A DNA stretch of 64,000 bases from Legionella norrlandica (GTDB lineage Bacteria; Pseudomonadota; Gammaproteobacteria; Legionellales; Legionellaceae), in NCBI RefSeq assembly GCF_000770585.1, contig NZ_JNCF01000001.1, positions 1 through 64,000 on the forward strand. The letters run 5' to 3'. Shown here piece by piece: positions 9,298 to 18,821 of this stretch; the first letter of the stretch is position 1; each line of letters opens with the position of its first letter. The notes beneath the pieces were generated by a model. It made no database searches. It was not told the DNA's origin and worked only from the letters and a program-made list of their open reading frames with translations. Both the position numbers and the translations under genes were made by a program.

Positions 9298-9693
9298 TTA
9301 AGAACAGTATGGTACTGGCAGCAATCTTTTTTGGATTACGCCAGTGCAACCTTGATTACATACATTAAAATCAGCCGCACAGTTACAAGTTACTTTGCGG
9401 CATTGTAGTGGATCACGGTAAGATTGCAACCCACGAGTAATGTACCCCCCTCGTACTTCAATCTCATGAAGATATTTCAGATAATTTTTTTGGGCGGAAA
9501 TAGTTGCCGAAGAAGAACAATTTCGACAGTTATTGGTGCAATTTTGTTTACAGTATTCTAAATGTTCTAGACAAATTTGCTGACATTGATTCAAACTTTT
9601 GTGATGAGTAATTTTGTTCTTTAGTGTAGTACAAGCAGAAAGCCCTATTATTACAAAGCAAAAACACAAGCGAAATACAATGTTCATAACCAA
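9298..9693 (-). CDS. cysteine-rich lipoprotein, function unknown
   Basis: 131 residues. The N-terminus is a lipoprotein signal (FCFVIIGLSAC) with the lipobox LSAC, so the mature protein should be acylated at Cys21. The mature part holds about a dozen further cysteines in C-x3-C and C-x2-C spacings (QCQQICLEH, CKQNCTNNCRNC, CRKVTCNCAADFNVC). These suggest disulfides in the periplasm or a metal site. I do not recognise the family. It lies between ampE and aceE on the same strand with short gaps. Confidence 0.7.
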   Translation of the reverse strand: MVMNIVFRLCFCFVIIGLSACTTLKNKITHHKSLNQCQQICLEHLEYCKQNCTNNCRNCSSSATISAQKNYLKYLHEIEVRGGYITRGLQSYRDPLQCRKVTCNCAADFNVCNQGCTGVIQKRLLPVPYCS

Positions 9694-9724
9694 GTCCTAT
9701 ATTGATTTAATATGAAATAGAGCA

Positions 9725-10477
9725 TTACAGCCAGGCTACTAATGTAAATAATGCAATAAAAACTAATAATACTATAGTGGCATGCTCTACAAGGTTTTCA
9801 GCAACAACCATAGGTACTTCATCGGTATCATTGATACGAACAGCTTGCAATCCACATTCACTCAATATTTCATCATTCAAATTGGGGTGAGCGAATGCGT
9901 AGTGAATGAATAAATTGAATCCGCGTTGAAAATTTCCTACTAATAAAAAAAGCAATGCCGTTATTCTAGCTGGAATCCATTCAAGAATTTCAGCAACTTG
10001 TATGGCCTGTGGATTAATCGAATTAAGACCTTTACATAAAGTAGTTAATCTATAAGTTAAGACAGCAATAGGCCCAGCAATGATATACCAGAATATCACT
10101 GCAAATAATTGGCTATTGACTTCTGCAAAATATTCCCCAATAGAGTCTACTTCAGATTGATCATTGCTTTTTACAATAATCGGATAAAAAGCATTCTGAG
10201 GCCCTAAGCAATAGTAAAAAACAAAAAGATTAAAAACTAACCCGAATAAACCAAAAAAAATACTTTCGAAAGAAAAATAAATAAGTGATACAAGAAGAAT
10301 AATAGGTAATACGGTAGCCGCTAATTCTAACCATGGATTAGCAAAATACTGGTTTCTATCAATGGTTTTCTTTAAAAATAGATAATAGTCATTAAACCAG
10401 AAAAATCGCTGATAAGAAATTGAATGGATTAAAAACCGCTCACTGAGCAAGCACAATACTATTACCAATAATTTCAT
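9725..10477 (-). CDS. ampE: AmpE-like inner-membrane protein
   Basis: 250 residues with four or five hydrophobic helices. The block FWYIIAGPIAVLTYRL followed by EILEWIPARITALLFLLVG matches the conserved middle of AmpE (the CobD/CbiB-related fold). AmpE accompanies AmpD in enterobacteria and is linked to beta-lactamase and cell-wall recycling signals; its reaction is unknown. No ampD is visible here. The start lies 4 bp after the antiporter stop, so the two genes are probably co-translated. Confidence 0.75.
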   Translation of the reverse strand: MKLLVIVLCLLSERFLIHSISYQRFFWFNDYYLFLKKTIDRNQYFANPWLELAATVLPIILLVSLIYFSFESIFFGLFGLVFNLFVFYYCLGPQNAFYPIIVKSNDQSEVDSIGEYFAEVNSQLFAVIFWYIIAGPIAVLTYRLTTLCKGLNSINPQAIQVAEILEWIPARITALLFLLVGNFQRGFNLFIHYAFAHPNLNDEILSECGLQAVRINDTDEVPMVVAENLVEHATIVLLVFIALFTLVAWL

Positions 10478-10481
10478 TCTA

Positions 10482-11654
10482 TTAATCCTTACGCATTTTT
10501 TCAGATAAAGCTATAGGTGTTGGATATTTTAATACAACAAGGTACGATGAAACGATAAAAGTTAAAATGGTGGTTGCCTGAATTAAATTAGAGGCGACTT
10601 CTGAAATCAATTTAGTGCTCAAACCGATACTTGCAACGAGTAAAGAAAATTCGCTTCCCTGCCCTAAACGTATTCCTACTTCCTTAGCTACCTGTTTCTT
10701 TTCGCCTGATCGTACAAGGAGAACATAGAACAATAATGGCTTAATGATAAGTATCAAAGTCGCTAAGATGACAGCAGGTATTACTACTTGAGCTCCAAAT
10801 TCAAAATTAAATGTAGCCCCGATTGAAAAGAAAAACATGACAAGGAAAAAGTCTCTTAGCGGTTTTAAGCTTTCTGCAATAAATAATGAAATGGGGCTGG
10901 AGGCTAAAGCTACACCTGCTATAAAAGCACCAATATCTTCGGATAATCCTATTTTTTGTGCTAAAACTGATATACCTAAGCACCATCCAATCGAGAGTAA
11001 AAAAACATATTCTTGTGTTCTATCAAAACGAGCTAGCAACTTAATCAGGAGGTACCGCTCAAGTACAAAGGAAAACAGGCATAATACAGGTAATGCAATA
11101 ATAACGAATATGAAGTCATTAATTGATAGATTGCCATCTTGATGAGCGCTGTTAATCAGTATGAGGAGTACAATTGCAATAACGTCTTGCATTAAGAGCA
11201 CACTAATCATCACCTCACCAGTGTGTTGATGGTGCAGGATCGTAGTCGGCAGCAATTTTAATCCGATAATTGTACTGGAAAACATCATGGCTCCACCCAA
11301 TATCAAAGATTCTGTCTGAGTGAGGCCGAACCATATTCCTATCCCGTAAGCAAGCGCAGCAAATAGAATAGAGCTGACTATTGCAATCCAGGTTACCTTT
11401 TTTAACATATGTATCAAATTTTGCGGCTGTAAATGCAAACCTAATAAAAACAATAAGAATACTATTCCAATATCACCTATTTGTGTGATGACGGAGACAT
11501 CTGATACAAGCTTTAGTCCCCATGGGCCGAATATAGCACCAAGGAGTATATACGCAACCAGAAGGGACTGTCTCGTATACAAAACCAAAGTGGAAAAAAA
11601 TGCAGCTCCAGCAAATATTAAAAATATGGTATAAAATACAGAGCCATCATGCAT
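10482..11654 (-). CDS. CPA2-family cation:proton antiporter (KefB-like, membrane part only)
   Basis: 390 residues, almost entirely membrane helices (about 12), with the Na+/H+ exchanger-domain features FGPWGLKLVSD, GIVFLLFLLGLHL and the GLSEDIGAFIAGVALASSP segment. The length fits the transport domain alone. The cytosolic TrkA-N/RCK domain usual in KefB/KefC is absent, so gating by NAD or glutathione adducts is not expected. It probably exchanges K+ or Na+ for protons in the inner membrane. First gene of a same-strand run antiporter-ampE-lipoprotein. Confidence 0.85.
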   Translation of the reverse strand: MHDGSVFYTIFLIFAGAAFFSTLVLYTRQSLLVAYILLGAIFGPWGLKLVSDVSVITQIGDIGIVFLLFLLGLHLQPQNLIHMLKKVTWIAIVSSILFAALAYGIGIWFGLTQTESLILGGAMMFSSTIIGLKLLPTTILHHQHTGEVMISVLLMQDVIAIVLLILINSAHQDGNLSINDFIFVIIALPVLCLFSFVLERYLLIKLLARFDRTQEYVFLLSIGWCLGISVLAQKIGLSEDIGAFIAGVALASSPISLFIAESLKPLRDFFLVMFFFSIGATFNFEFGAQVVIPAVILATLILIIKPLLFYVLLVRSGEKKQVAKEVGIRLGQGSEFSLLVASIGLSTKLISEVASNLIQATTILTFIVSSYLVVLKYPTPIALSEKMRKD

Positions 11655-11780
11655 CGACCGAATACCTCATAATTTTGGGGGAGTAAAATTGAATTATAAA
11701 ATCAATTTTATCTATTAATCTATTAATTAGCCATTAAATATTGAATATTAGGATGATTATTCTTTAAAAACTACTCACGG

Positions 11781-12602
11781 CTAAATCAGTACTGAGAAAG
11801 ATCCCTTTATTCCATTGTTGGCTAGTTTTACTTTAAGGCTATCCGCCATTTGTTTATTCCCAAATGGTCCTACTCGAACAACATAATGCTCTTTATAATG
11901 TTCAATGAACACTGGCGATGGAGTAATATGAACTAATTTCTCTTTTAAACGTTTTGCAGAGAACTCTGTTGAAAATGCGCCTGCTTGTAAATAGTAATGG
12001 GCTTGCCCCGCGGGCCCCATTAAGGTTTCTATTTCAACATGCGCCGTTCCTTTAGGAAAAATCCCTAATTTTAAAGCCGCAGCATAGGACAGATCTATGA
12101 CTCGATCACCATGGAATGGCCCTCGATCATTCACTTTTACTATAGCTTCTTTACCATTTTCAAGGTTTCTTACCTTTATGTAAGTAGGTAAAGGTAAGGT
12201 TTTATGAGCAGCTGTCATGACATACATGTTATAAGGCTCACCACTTGAGGTTCGTTGCTTATGGAATTTTGTTCCATACCAAGAGGCAATTCCTCGAGTT
12301 TTGTATCCACTGGAATTTCTCATGACCTCATAGGTTCGTCCATCAACGTAATATTCAGCGGGATTGCCATATCTACTTAATGGTTCTTTTGTCGGTACAG
12401 GCTCTTTAAAATTAACCTTTTTAGGGCGCTTGGGAGCGCTATCTTGTGCAATTGTATAGCGATTAGTTTTGTTTTTGTATCGATCATAAATTGAATTTTT
12501 ATTTGAAGCAGAATAAGTTTTTTTAATTGCAATGGCAGGTTTATTCTGGGTGGTTTGGCAACTTGCAAGAAAAATTGATAATATAATCAGTATGTTACGC
12601 AT
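11781..12602 (-). CDS. rlpA: RlpA-like septal lytic transglycosylase lipoprotein with SPOR domain
   Basis: 273 residues. A lipoprotein signal (ILIILSIFLASC) gives acylation at Cys15. After a low-complexity linker, the double-psi beta-barrel core GIASWYGTKFHKQRTSSGE...KVNDRGPFHGDRVIDLS carries the catalytic His and Asp of RlpA. A C-terminal SPOR domain (residues about 200-273: YYLQAGAFSTEFSAKRLKEK...VRVGPF) targets denuded glycan at the septum. Predicted role: cleavage of glycan strands during cell separation. It is transcribed divergently from dacC, with a 240-bp gap between them. Confidence 0.9.
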   Translation of the reverse strand: MRNILIILSIFLASCQTTQNKPAIAIKKTYSASNKNSIYDRYKNKTNRYTIAQDSAPKRPKKVNFKEPVPTKEPLSRYGNPAEYYVDGRTYEVMRNSSGYKTRGIASWYGTKFHKQRTSSGEPYNMYVMTAAHKTLPLPTYIKVRNLENGKEAIVKVNDRGPFHGDRVIDLSYAAALKLGIFPKGTAHVEIETLMGPAGQAHYYLQAGAFSTEFSAKRLKEKLVHITPSPVFIEHYKEHYVVRVGPFGNKQMADSLKVKLANNGIKGSFSVLI

Positions 12603-12842
12603 ATTTTGTAGTGTTTTTTATTATTGTTAGTGAACTAATATTACCAAAAAAATGGACTTTTCGAAGCATGATTAAAAATTGACATTAAAGTATCCTGTTT
12701 CATCTGGCAAGACTTTGAAATTTAATACACACAAATAGTAATAATAACTCCAAAAAAATATCAATTTTTTAATATGCTATTTGTTCGCGTGCAAAAGGCT
12801 GTGATAAGATAACTTTATTTTGCAACTACATCAGGTAACATC

Positions 12843-14062
12843 ATGACAAGAGCAACGTCTTTCCTATTGACGCTATTATTTTTTATTACTTTGTTTGTGC
12901 AAACTACTAATTCAATGGCTGAAGAGTCTCCTATCTCTGATTTACAGAGACCTTCTCCAACAGTAACAACTAAACCTTTTACAACTCCTGCCGCTCCTGC
13001 ACTTAATGCAAAGGCTTATATTCTTATTGACGTTAATAGTGGAAAAATAATAGCGGAAAAAAACAGTGAGGAAAAACTGCCACCAGCTAGTTTAACAAAA
13101 ATGATGACTTTGTATGTTATTTCTAATGCATTACAGAATGAACAAATTCATTTAACAGACAAAGTCAGAGTAAGCCGTGATGCCTGGAAAACAGGTGGTT
13201 CACGTATGTTTATAAAAGAAGGCGAACTAGTCTCTGTTGAAGACCTCCTGAAAGGCATAATAGTTGACTCCGGTAATGATGCCTGTGTTGCAATGGCAGA
13301 GCATCTTGGCGGAACAGAAAATGCCTTTACAGATATCATGAACCAACAAGCTCAAAACTTGGGCATGAAGAATAGCCACTTTACAGACAGCACAGGATTG
13401 CCTGATCCTAATTTGTACACAACAGCCAAAGATCTAGCTATCCTAGGCCGGTCTTTAATATTAGATTTTCCTCAATATTATGAATGGTATAAACAAAAAT
13501 GGTTTACTTATAATGGAATACGCCAACCTAATCGAAACCGTTTATTGTGGAGAGATAGCCAAGTTGATGGCATAAAAACTGGTCATACCAATGATGCAGG
13601 GTATTGTCTTGTATCCTCTGCAAAACGTAATAATATGCGCTTATTAGCCGTAGTTTTAGGCGAACCAAGTGAATCTATTCGTGCCGATGATAGTGAAAAA
13701 TTGCTAAATTATGGATTTCGTTTTTTTGAAACCCATCAATTATATAAGGCAGGGCAATCCATTGCTGAATTACCTCTTTATAAAGGTGCTGCAGATAAGA
13801 TTACTGTTGGTTTAACAGAGGATCAATTTATTACGGTACCCGCAGGCAATATCAAAGACTCAATATCTCAACTAAAATTCCTTCTTACTTGCAAGCTCCA
13901 ATTAAGAAAGGTGATAAGATTGGTGATTTAGTTGTGCAATTTGATAATAACGTTGTATCTACTAAACCTCTTTATGCACTTCAAACGATAGAAGCTGGTG
14001 GGTTTTATACAAGGACTAAAGATTCGATACGTTTAGCATTTAAGCGATGGTTTAGTTCATAG
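12843..14062 (+). CDS. dacC: D-alanyl-D-alanine carboxypeptidase (PBP5/6 type), C-terminus frameshifted
   Basis: A penicillin-binding protein of the DacA/DacC type. It has a signal peptide (residues 1-26), the SxxK motif PASLTKMMT, the SxN motif SGNDA and the KTG motif VDGIKTGHT. It trims pentapeptide stems in the periplasm. The frame given ends at 13931. Reading one base shifted from about 13868 gives IPSYLQAPIKKGDKIGDLVV and ends ...LAFKRWFSS with a stop at 14062, which is the typical PBP5 domain II and amphipathic anchor. A missing A (CAA-ACT read as CAACT) explains the break. In many gammaproteobacteria dacA/C is followed by dat, ybeD and lipB, as here except for the lost dat. Confidence 0.9.
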
Positions 14063-14075
14063 GATATTTATTATA

Positions 14076-14147
14076 ATGAATATCGCATTCGTTAATGGTG
14101 AATATTGGCGAACAATTAGCGATTCCTATCAGCAATTAATAAGTTGA
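14076..14147 (+). pseudogene. remnant of D-amino-acid aminotransferase (dat) reduced to 23 codons
   Basis: ATG at 14076 opens MNIAFVNGEYW followed by RTISDSYQQLIS and a stop at 14147. The first 11 residues look like the N-terminus of D-amino-acid/branched-chain-type aminotransferases (x-FVNGEY-x), and the last 12 look like the C-terminal end of such a protein. The gene sits exactly where dat is often found, between dacC and ybeD. I infer an in-frame internal deletion that left both ends; homology of so short a peptide is uncertain. Confidence 0.45.
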
Positions 14148-14150
14148 ATT

Positions 14151-14414
14151 ATGACAAAAACTACCTTAATTGAATTCCCTTGTCATTTTCCTATAAAAAT
14201 TATTGGGGCTAATTCAGAATTATTTATAGATGAAATCAAACAAATTGTTATTAGTCATTTTCCTGCTTTTGAAAATGAACATTTAACTCATAAAATGAGT
14301 CAAAAAAACAATTACTTAGCTATCACCGTTACAGTATATGCAGAAAATCAAGCAGTACTAGATGCATTGTACCAAGAATTGACTCGGCATCCTGACGTTA
14401 AAATGGTTTTATGA
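14151..14414 (+). CDS. ybeD: YbeD-like protein (DUF493)
   Basis: 87 residues, the normal length for DUF493. The core [15 protein letters not shown]...[22 protein letters not shown] and the end [10 protein letters not shown] match the family's ACT-like fold. The molecular role is unknown; the gene is typically found between dac and lipB. It overlaps the lipB start by 4 bases (ATGA), which implies translational coupling. Confidence 0.88.
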   Translation: MTKTTLIEFPCHFPIKIIGANSELFIDEIKQIVISHFPAFENEHLTHKMSQKNNYLAITVTVYAENQAVLDALYQELTRHPDVKMVL

Positions 14415-15011
14415 TGATAATTCATAGTTTAGGCATACAAGAATACACTGAAGTATGGAAACGGATGAAGGAATTTACTGAAAACCGCGATAGTAATACT
14501 TGTGATGAGCTATGGCTGTTAGAACATTATCCTGTGTATACCCAAGGCCAAGCAGGAAAACCAGAACATATTCTCAACAGTAAGTCCATTAAGGTTGTAC
14601 AATCTGATCGTGGGGGGCAAGTCACCTATCATGGACCGGGTCAATTAGTAGCCTATGTCTTAATGGATATACGTAGAAGAAATTTAGGCATAAGAACATT
14701 AGTAGCAAGATTAGAACAAGTGTTAATTTCTGTTCTGGAGCATTATAAAATTAAAGCAAACATACAGAATGGTGCACCTGGAGTATATATTGGTGAGAAA
14801 AAAATTGCATCCATAGGCTTAGGTTAAAAATGGATGTACCTATCATGGGATAGCATTAAATGTAGACATGGACTTAAGCCCTTTTTTAGGTATCAACCCT
14901 TGTGGTTTTACTAAAATGGAAATGACACAGATAAGCCATTTTCATCCTAATATTAAGCTAGAGGAAGTAAGTCAGCATTTTGTACACTATTTTTTGAGTC
15001 AATTTAAATAA
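14411..15011 (+). CDS. lipB: octanoyl-ACP:protein octanoyltransferase, split by an apparent 1-base frameshift
   Basis: Transfers octanoate from ACP to lipoyl domains such as those of AceF, encoded in the same window. The visible frame has the LipB motif [19 protein letters not shown] (residues about 58-77) and [14 protein letters not shown], then stops at 14827. One base inserted near 14816 (TTAGG to TTAAGG) restores [32 protein letters not shown] with the catalytic Cys region, and a stop at 15011. This gives about 200 residues, the normal LipB length. The truncated form would lack the catalytic Cys, so an artefact is likely. The start overlaps ybeD. Confidence 0.88.
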
Positions 15012-15024
15012 ATAATAGGACATT

Positions 15025-17064
15025 ATGAATTTGTTAGCAGATTATGTACAACCACTTACTAGCTGGCTGCAAGCAAACCCACATTGGTCATTATTCATAA
15101 CTTTCCTCATTGCTTTAAGTGAGTCGTTAGCGGTTATTGGGAGTATCATACCTGGCTCTGTCACTATGACAGCGATAGGCATACTAGCTGGTTCCGGAAT
15201 CTTACGGATTGACTTGACCCTGATTTCCGCTACTTTAGGTGCTATTTGTGGTGATAGTCTGAGTTATTTTTTAGGATATTTCTATAGTGATCGCTTAATA
15301 GAAATTTGGCCTTTTAACAAATATCCGGGTTTATTGAAATATGGCAAAGAGTTTTTTGCAAGCCATGGTGGGAAAAGTGTCTTAATTGGTCGATTTATTG
15401 GTCCGTTACGTTCAATTATTCCAGTCATCGCTGGAATAATGCATATGAAACAATGGAGATTTCTAGTTGCAAACATAATTTCTGCAATAGGCTGGTCTAT
15501 TTTATATGTAATGCCTGGGGTATTAATTGGTGCCGCTGGACATGAGTTATCAGCAGAAGGGGCTACAAAGTTATTTATATTGATTTTAGTCGTTCTTGCT
15601 ATTATTTGGCTGTCAAGCCTAACTCTCAAATGGCTTTTTATTAAATTAAATATTTTTTTGAAAAAAAATTTACACTGTACTTGGTTAAAAATCAAAGATA
15701 GGCCCTGGTTATCTAAGTTATATTTTCTCATTACCCCCTCCCACGAGGAAAATCATTACCCTACTGTGGGCTTATTTTTTGCTAGCCTGGTCACTTTCGC
15801 ATGTTTTTTAATTCTTATGGTGTTAACGATTCAGGATGAATTACTTAATTATATTAATGTTCCAATATATTTTTTCATGCAAAGCTTCCATAGTTCTTTG
15901 TTAGAAGCCTTTTTTATTGCCTGTTCGCAATTAACAAGTCTATTAACCTTAATTGGCCTCCTGTTCACCTCTTGTCTCTGGTTTGTTTATCATAAAAATT
16001 ACAGAGCCATTATTTACTTAACTAGTATAATGTTGTTCAGTGGTCTGATAGCTTTATTGTTGACAAAATTAATTAATAGTCCTAGGCCTGAAGAATTATT
16101 TGTTATTTTCCCAAAAAGCTCTTTCCCCTCTATTAACATCTCAATTGCCACTGCCATTTATGGCTTTATCTTGTTCTATATACATAGCAAATATTCTTTA
16201 ATAACGAGCAGTTTTAAGACAATTATATTAATTGTGTTAGGGTTAAGTGGATTTGCTAATGTCTATTTAGGTGATTTTTGGTTTTCAGATATCCTGGCGG
16301 CTTATTTGTTAGGAACGGAAGTTTGTTTGATTCATTGCATAATATATAGAAAATCAAGTGATACACTTGCAAAGATTGGCCATCCACTCGCGATGCTGGC
16401 GTCATTATTTGCTGTTATTGCTTTTATTTCTGTCATTTCGACTGCGATAAACTTTAAAGAACTGACCCAAGCCCATTTATTCCATCAAAAAAAATTGACC
16501 TTAGCTGAAAAGCATTGGTGGGAACAACAAGAACCCATTTTACCTTTATACAGATTAAGTAGGATTGGAAAGCGAATTAGTCTATTGAACATCCAATACG
16601 TTGGCGATTTAGGCTTATTAAAAAGTAAACTGGAGGAATCTGGATGGCAGGAACACAGCGATAAAACGTTTTTTACCAGACTACTAATGCGAATTAATAA
16701 CGCACCAAATAATGTAAAACTCCCTTTATTAACGCAGTTGTTTGAAAATAAAAGACCTGGATTGATTATGACTTATCAGGATAAACAATCTAATTTGGTT
16801 TTAGATTTGCTTGTTTGGGAATCCAATTATCAAATATCCGATTCAAAAAATACTTTATGGATTGGTTCTGTTCATCAGAATATATTCAACTTAAAACAGC
16901 ATCAGAAAGCTGGTACTTATTCTTTACCAGTTTTAAATCCATTGTCTTATTTGATCCCTGCGCTTAATGATTTTTCGCTTAGACGAATCAAGTTACCTAA
17001 TTATTTGATAAAAACTACTGCTTTTCCAACATCTCCATTCATTCTGCTGATAAAAAATAAATAA
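15025..17064 (+). CDS. lssY: LssY-like DedA/PAP2/LssY-C membrane protein
   Basis: 679 residues in three parts. A DedA (SNARE-associated) domain covers about 1-210 (SESLAVIGSIIPGS, the GRFIGPLRSIIPVIAG loop). A PAP2-type helical domain follows at about 250-440. An extracytoplasmic LssY-C domain covers about 470-679. The PAP2 block is unusual: SFPSINIS stands where PSxH is expected and YLGDFWFSDIL where xGxHxxxD is expected, so both catalytic His seem to be lost. First gene of the lss locus (lssY-lssZ-lssA-lssB-lssD). Its role in type I secretion is unproven. Named from synteny and domain content. Confidence 0.82.
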   Translation: MNLLADYVQPLTSWLQANPHWSLFITFLIALSESLAVIGSIIPGSVTMTAIGILAGSGILRIDLTLISATLGAICGDSLSYFLGYFYSDRLIEIWPFNKYPGLLKYGKEFFASHGGKSVLIGRFIGPLRSIIPVIAGIMHMKQWRFLVANIISAIGWSILYVMPGVLIGAAGHELSAEGATKLFILILVVLAIIWLSSLTLKWLFIKLNIFLKKNLHCTWLKIKDRPWLSKLYFLITPSHEENHYPTVGLFFASLVTFACFLILMVLTIQDELLNYINVPIYFFMQSFHSSLLEAFFIACSQLTSLLTLIGLLFTSCLWFVYHKNYRAIIYLTSIMLFSGLIALLLTKLINSPRPEELFVIFPKSSFPSINISIATAIYGFILFYIHSKYSLITSSFKTIILIVLGLSGFANVYLGDFWFSDILAAYLLGTEVCLIHCIIYRKSSDTLAKIGHPLAMLASLFAVIAFISVISTAINFKELTQAHLFHQKKLTLAEKHWWEQQEPILPLYRLSRIGKRISLLNIQYVGDLGLLKSKLEESGWQEHSDKTFFTRLLMRINNAPNNVKLPLLTQLFENKRPGLIMTYQDKQSNLVLDLLVWESNYQISDSKNTLWIGSVHQNIFNLKQHQKAGTYSLPVLNPLSYLIPALNDFSLRRIKLPNYLIKTTAFPTSPFILLIKNK

Positions 17065-17182
17065 TTACTCCCTCCTCTAATTTATTTATCATCAGCTCGG
17101 CTAGTAACACAGATAAATTACTGATATAACTATATATACATTTTTATAACCTATAAATTATTAAATAACAGGGATAGAATCA

Positions 17183-17710
17183 ATGTATATCTTGGCTAAA
17201 GTTATTCACTGTCTCTTTCCATTAATTGCTTTAGTTCTTTTAATTATTGGAATAAAGCGAAAGGCAATTTATTATGTTATTTCTGCATTATGGATAAGCC
17301 TTATTTCGCTAGTAATTCACTACCAAACTTCTGGAGGCGAGATTCTTGGGAGTTATTTTAATTACCCGAATGCAGCAATATATACAGTCAATTTATTTAT
17401 TTTATGTTTGTCCTTAAGCTATGTTCTATGGCATCTCAGTAAGGATAACATGGTATTTAAATTTGTAAGCAGCCTATTCCAGGCATTTATTGTTATAGGA
17501 AGTTTATTAGTAATTATTAATCTATGGGTAAATGCCTATTTTATTGAAAATAGATTGAGAGGTACACCAGTAATGCAGGTCGCTCTTCTAGACAAACCTG
17601 ATTACTGTAATTACAGATATATATTCTATAAAGTGGGAATAGATGGCGCAGTGTATTATCTTTGCCCCAATTATTATGGCCTGATGCCTCAATTGGCCGT
17701 TTATCTATAA
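17183..17710 (+). CDS. lssZ: LssZ-like small membrane protein
   Basis: 175 residues with four hydrophobic helices in the first ~125 positions (HCLFPLIALVLLIIGI, VISALWISLISLVI, VNLFILCLSLSYVLW, LFQAFIVIGSLLVIINLW) and a short polar tail with two cysteines. No enzymatic motif is visible. The assignment to LssZ rests on position between lssY and the L,D-transpeptidase-like gene, the lss gene order of L. pneumophila. Function unknown. Confidence 0.6.
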   Translation: MYILAKVIHCLFPLIALVLLIIGIKRKAIYYVISALWISLISLVIHYQTSGGEILGSYFNYPNAAIYTVNLFILCLSLSYVLWHLSKDNMVFKFVSSLFQAFIVIGSLLVIINLWVNAYFIENRLRGTPVMQVALLDKPDYCNYRYIFYKVGIDGAVYYLCPNYYGLMPQLAVYL

Positions 17711-17870
17711 GCCAGATTTCATTGCCTCTCAATTATCAGTGCCTAGTAAAAAACAAATGTTATTGTTGCAACAGAAAAAGAGTTAAATCGGCAATTATCT
17801 GTATTTTAGCAAATTGTTCTAGAGTTTATTATTTGATACTATGTGTAGAAATTACCAGTTTAGTACGTAT

Positions 17871-18572
17871 ATGAAACGTCTTATTACAATATTGTTTATG
17901 CTTTATTGTTTTAATTTATTTGCAATGGCTCCTAAACTTAATTGGGATAATGCTGTGGATAAGGCCATAAAACGCTATGGCCTTAGAGTAGAGCCACAAT
18001 TGATTTCCTATTTCTCAAAGGCAGGGGTTTCCTACCCTCCCAAAGAAATTGCCTTATTGGCTTTTAAAGCAGAAAGGAAAGTGGAGTTATGGGCAAAAAA
18101 TCCAAACGAGTCATGGACACATATACATGATTACCCATTAACTGGTTTTAGTGGGCGTTTAGGTCCCAAATTACGCGAAAATGATAAGCAAATCCCTGAG
18201 GGTATCTATAAACTAGTTAATTTCAATCCTTTTAGCAGCATGCACTTGTCAATGATGATCAACTACCCTAACAGTTTTGATCGACAAAAAGGTTATATGG
18301 ACGGTAGAAAAGATTTAGGTAATAATATTTTTATACATGGAAAAAATTTATCCGTAGGTTGCTTGGCTGTAGGCGATCTTGCTATCGACCAATTATTTGT
18401 TTTAGCTAGAAGAGTAGGCCTGAAAAACATTCAAGTTATCATTGCTCCTAATGATTTAAGACACCAAAAACCATCCACTTCATCATTTGCTCAGCCGCGG
18501 TGGTTGCCTGAACTTTACAAACAAATAACTGAGTCTCTCAAACCATTTAAAAAATCCAAATTTACAGTTTAA
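17871..18572 (+). CDS. lssA: LssA-like L,D-transpeptidase (YkuD/YafK type), secreted
   Basis: I start at ATG 17871 (MKRLITILFMLYCFNLFAM), which gives a clean signal peptide; the ATG ten codons upstream adds a polar head. The 233-residue protein has the YkuD catalytic block IFIHGKNLSVGCLAVGD (His and Cys of the H...S-x-G-C motif), closest to YafK/DpaA-type proteins. Expected activity: peptidoglycan cross-linking, or cleavage of Lpp-like attachments, in the periplasm. It is fourth-last in the lss run and is followed by a 250-bp gap containing repeats before lssB. Confidence 0.72.
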   Translation: MKRLITILFMLYCFNLFAMAPKLNWDNAVDKAIKRYGLRVEPQLISYFSKAGVSYPPKEIALLAFKAERKVELWAKNPNESWTHIHDYPLTGFSGRLGPKLRENDKQIPEGIYKLVNFNPFSSMHLSMMINYPNSFDRQKGYMDGRKDLGNNIFIHGKNLSVGCLAVGDLAIDQLFVLARRVGLKNIQVIIAPNDLRHQKPSTSSFAQPRWLPELYKQITESLKPFKKSKFTV

Positions 18573-18647
18573 TGTAACAGAATTTTATCAAAGCTCGCTG
18601 CCATAGATAGGGTGCTAGAAGAATCAGAGCTCGGATCCGTCGTGTAC

Positions 18648-18692
18648 ACGTTAGTACATGAAATTCGAGCACCATATCGACAAAGCAATTCT
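18648..18692 (+). repeat. intergenic repeat, copy A (inverted partner downstream of lssD)
   Basis: The 45 bases beginning ACGTTAGTACATGAA and ending AAAGCAATTCT match the reverse complement of 22155-22200 with two substitutions and one indel. Copies A and B are therefore inverted relative to each other and flank lssB-lssD. Confidence 0.8.
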
Positions 18693-18739
18693 CCATAACA
18701 GTAGAGTGTTGAAAGAAGTCTAATATTTTTTATTTAAAT

Positions 18740-18786
18740 ATATCCAAGGATACTTTAAGCCTAGCATTTTGAAGTATCTTGGATAT
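18740..18786. promoter_or_regulatory. hairpin/operator-like inverted repeat upstream of lssB
   Basis: ATATCCAAGGATACTT (18740-18755) pairs with AAGTATCTTGGATAT (18772-18786): 15 base pairs with one bulged G and a 16-base loop. It ends 36 bp before the lssB ATG. It could be a protein-binding palindrome, an attenuator-like leader or a terminator remnant of lssA; the T-run usual for a terminator is missing. Confidence 0.45.
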
Positions 18787-18821
18787 ACTTAAAACAAAAC
18801 GATAAGAAAAATTAAAAATAT

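Noticed and set aside
11684..11710. 9-bp AT-only hairpin between the antiporter and rlpA
   Set aside because: TAAAATTGA/TCAATTTTA is too AT-rich to stand out from the background and lies at neither gene's end in a useful place.
17662..17874. 70-codon frame between lssZ and lssA
   Set aside because: Overlaps the end of lssZ, no ribosome binding site and no recognisable sequence.
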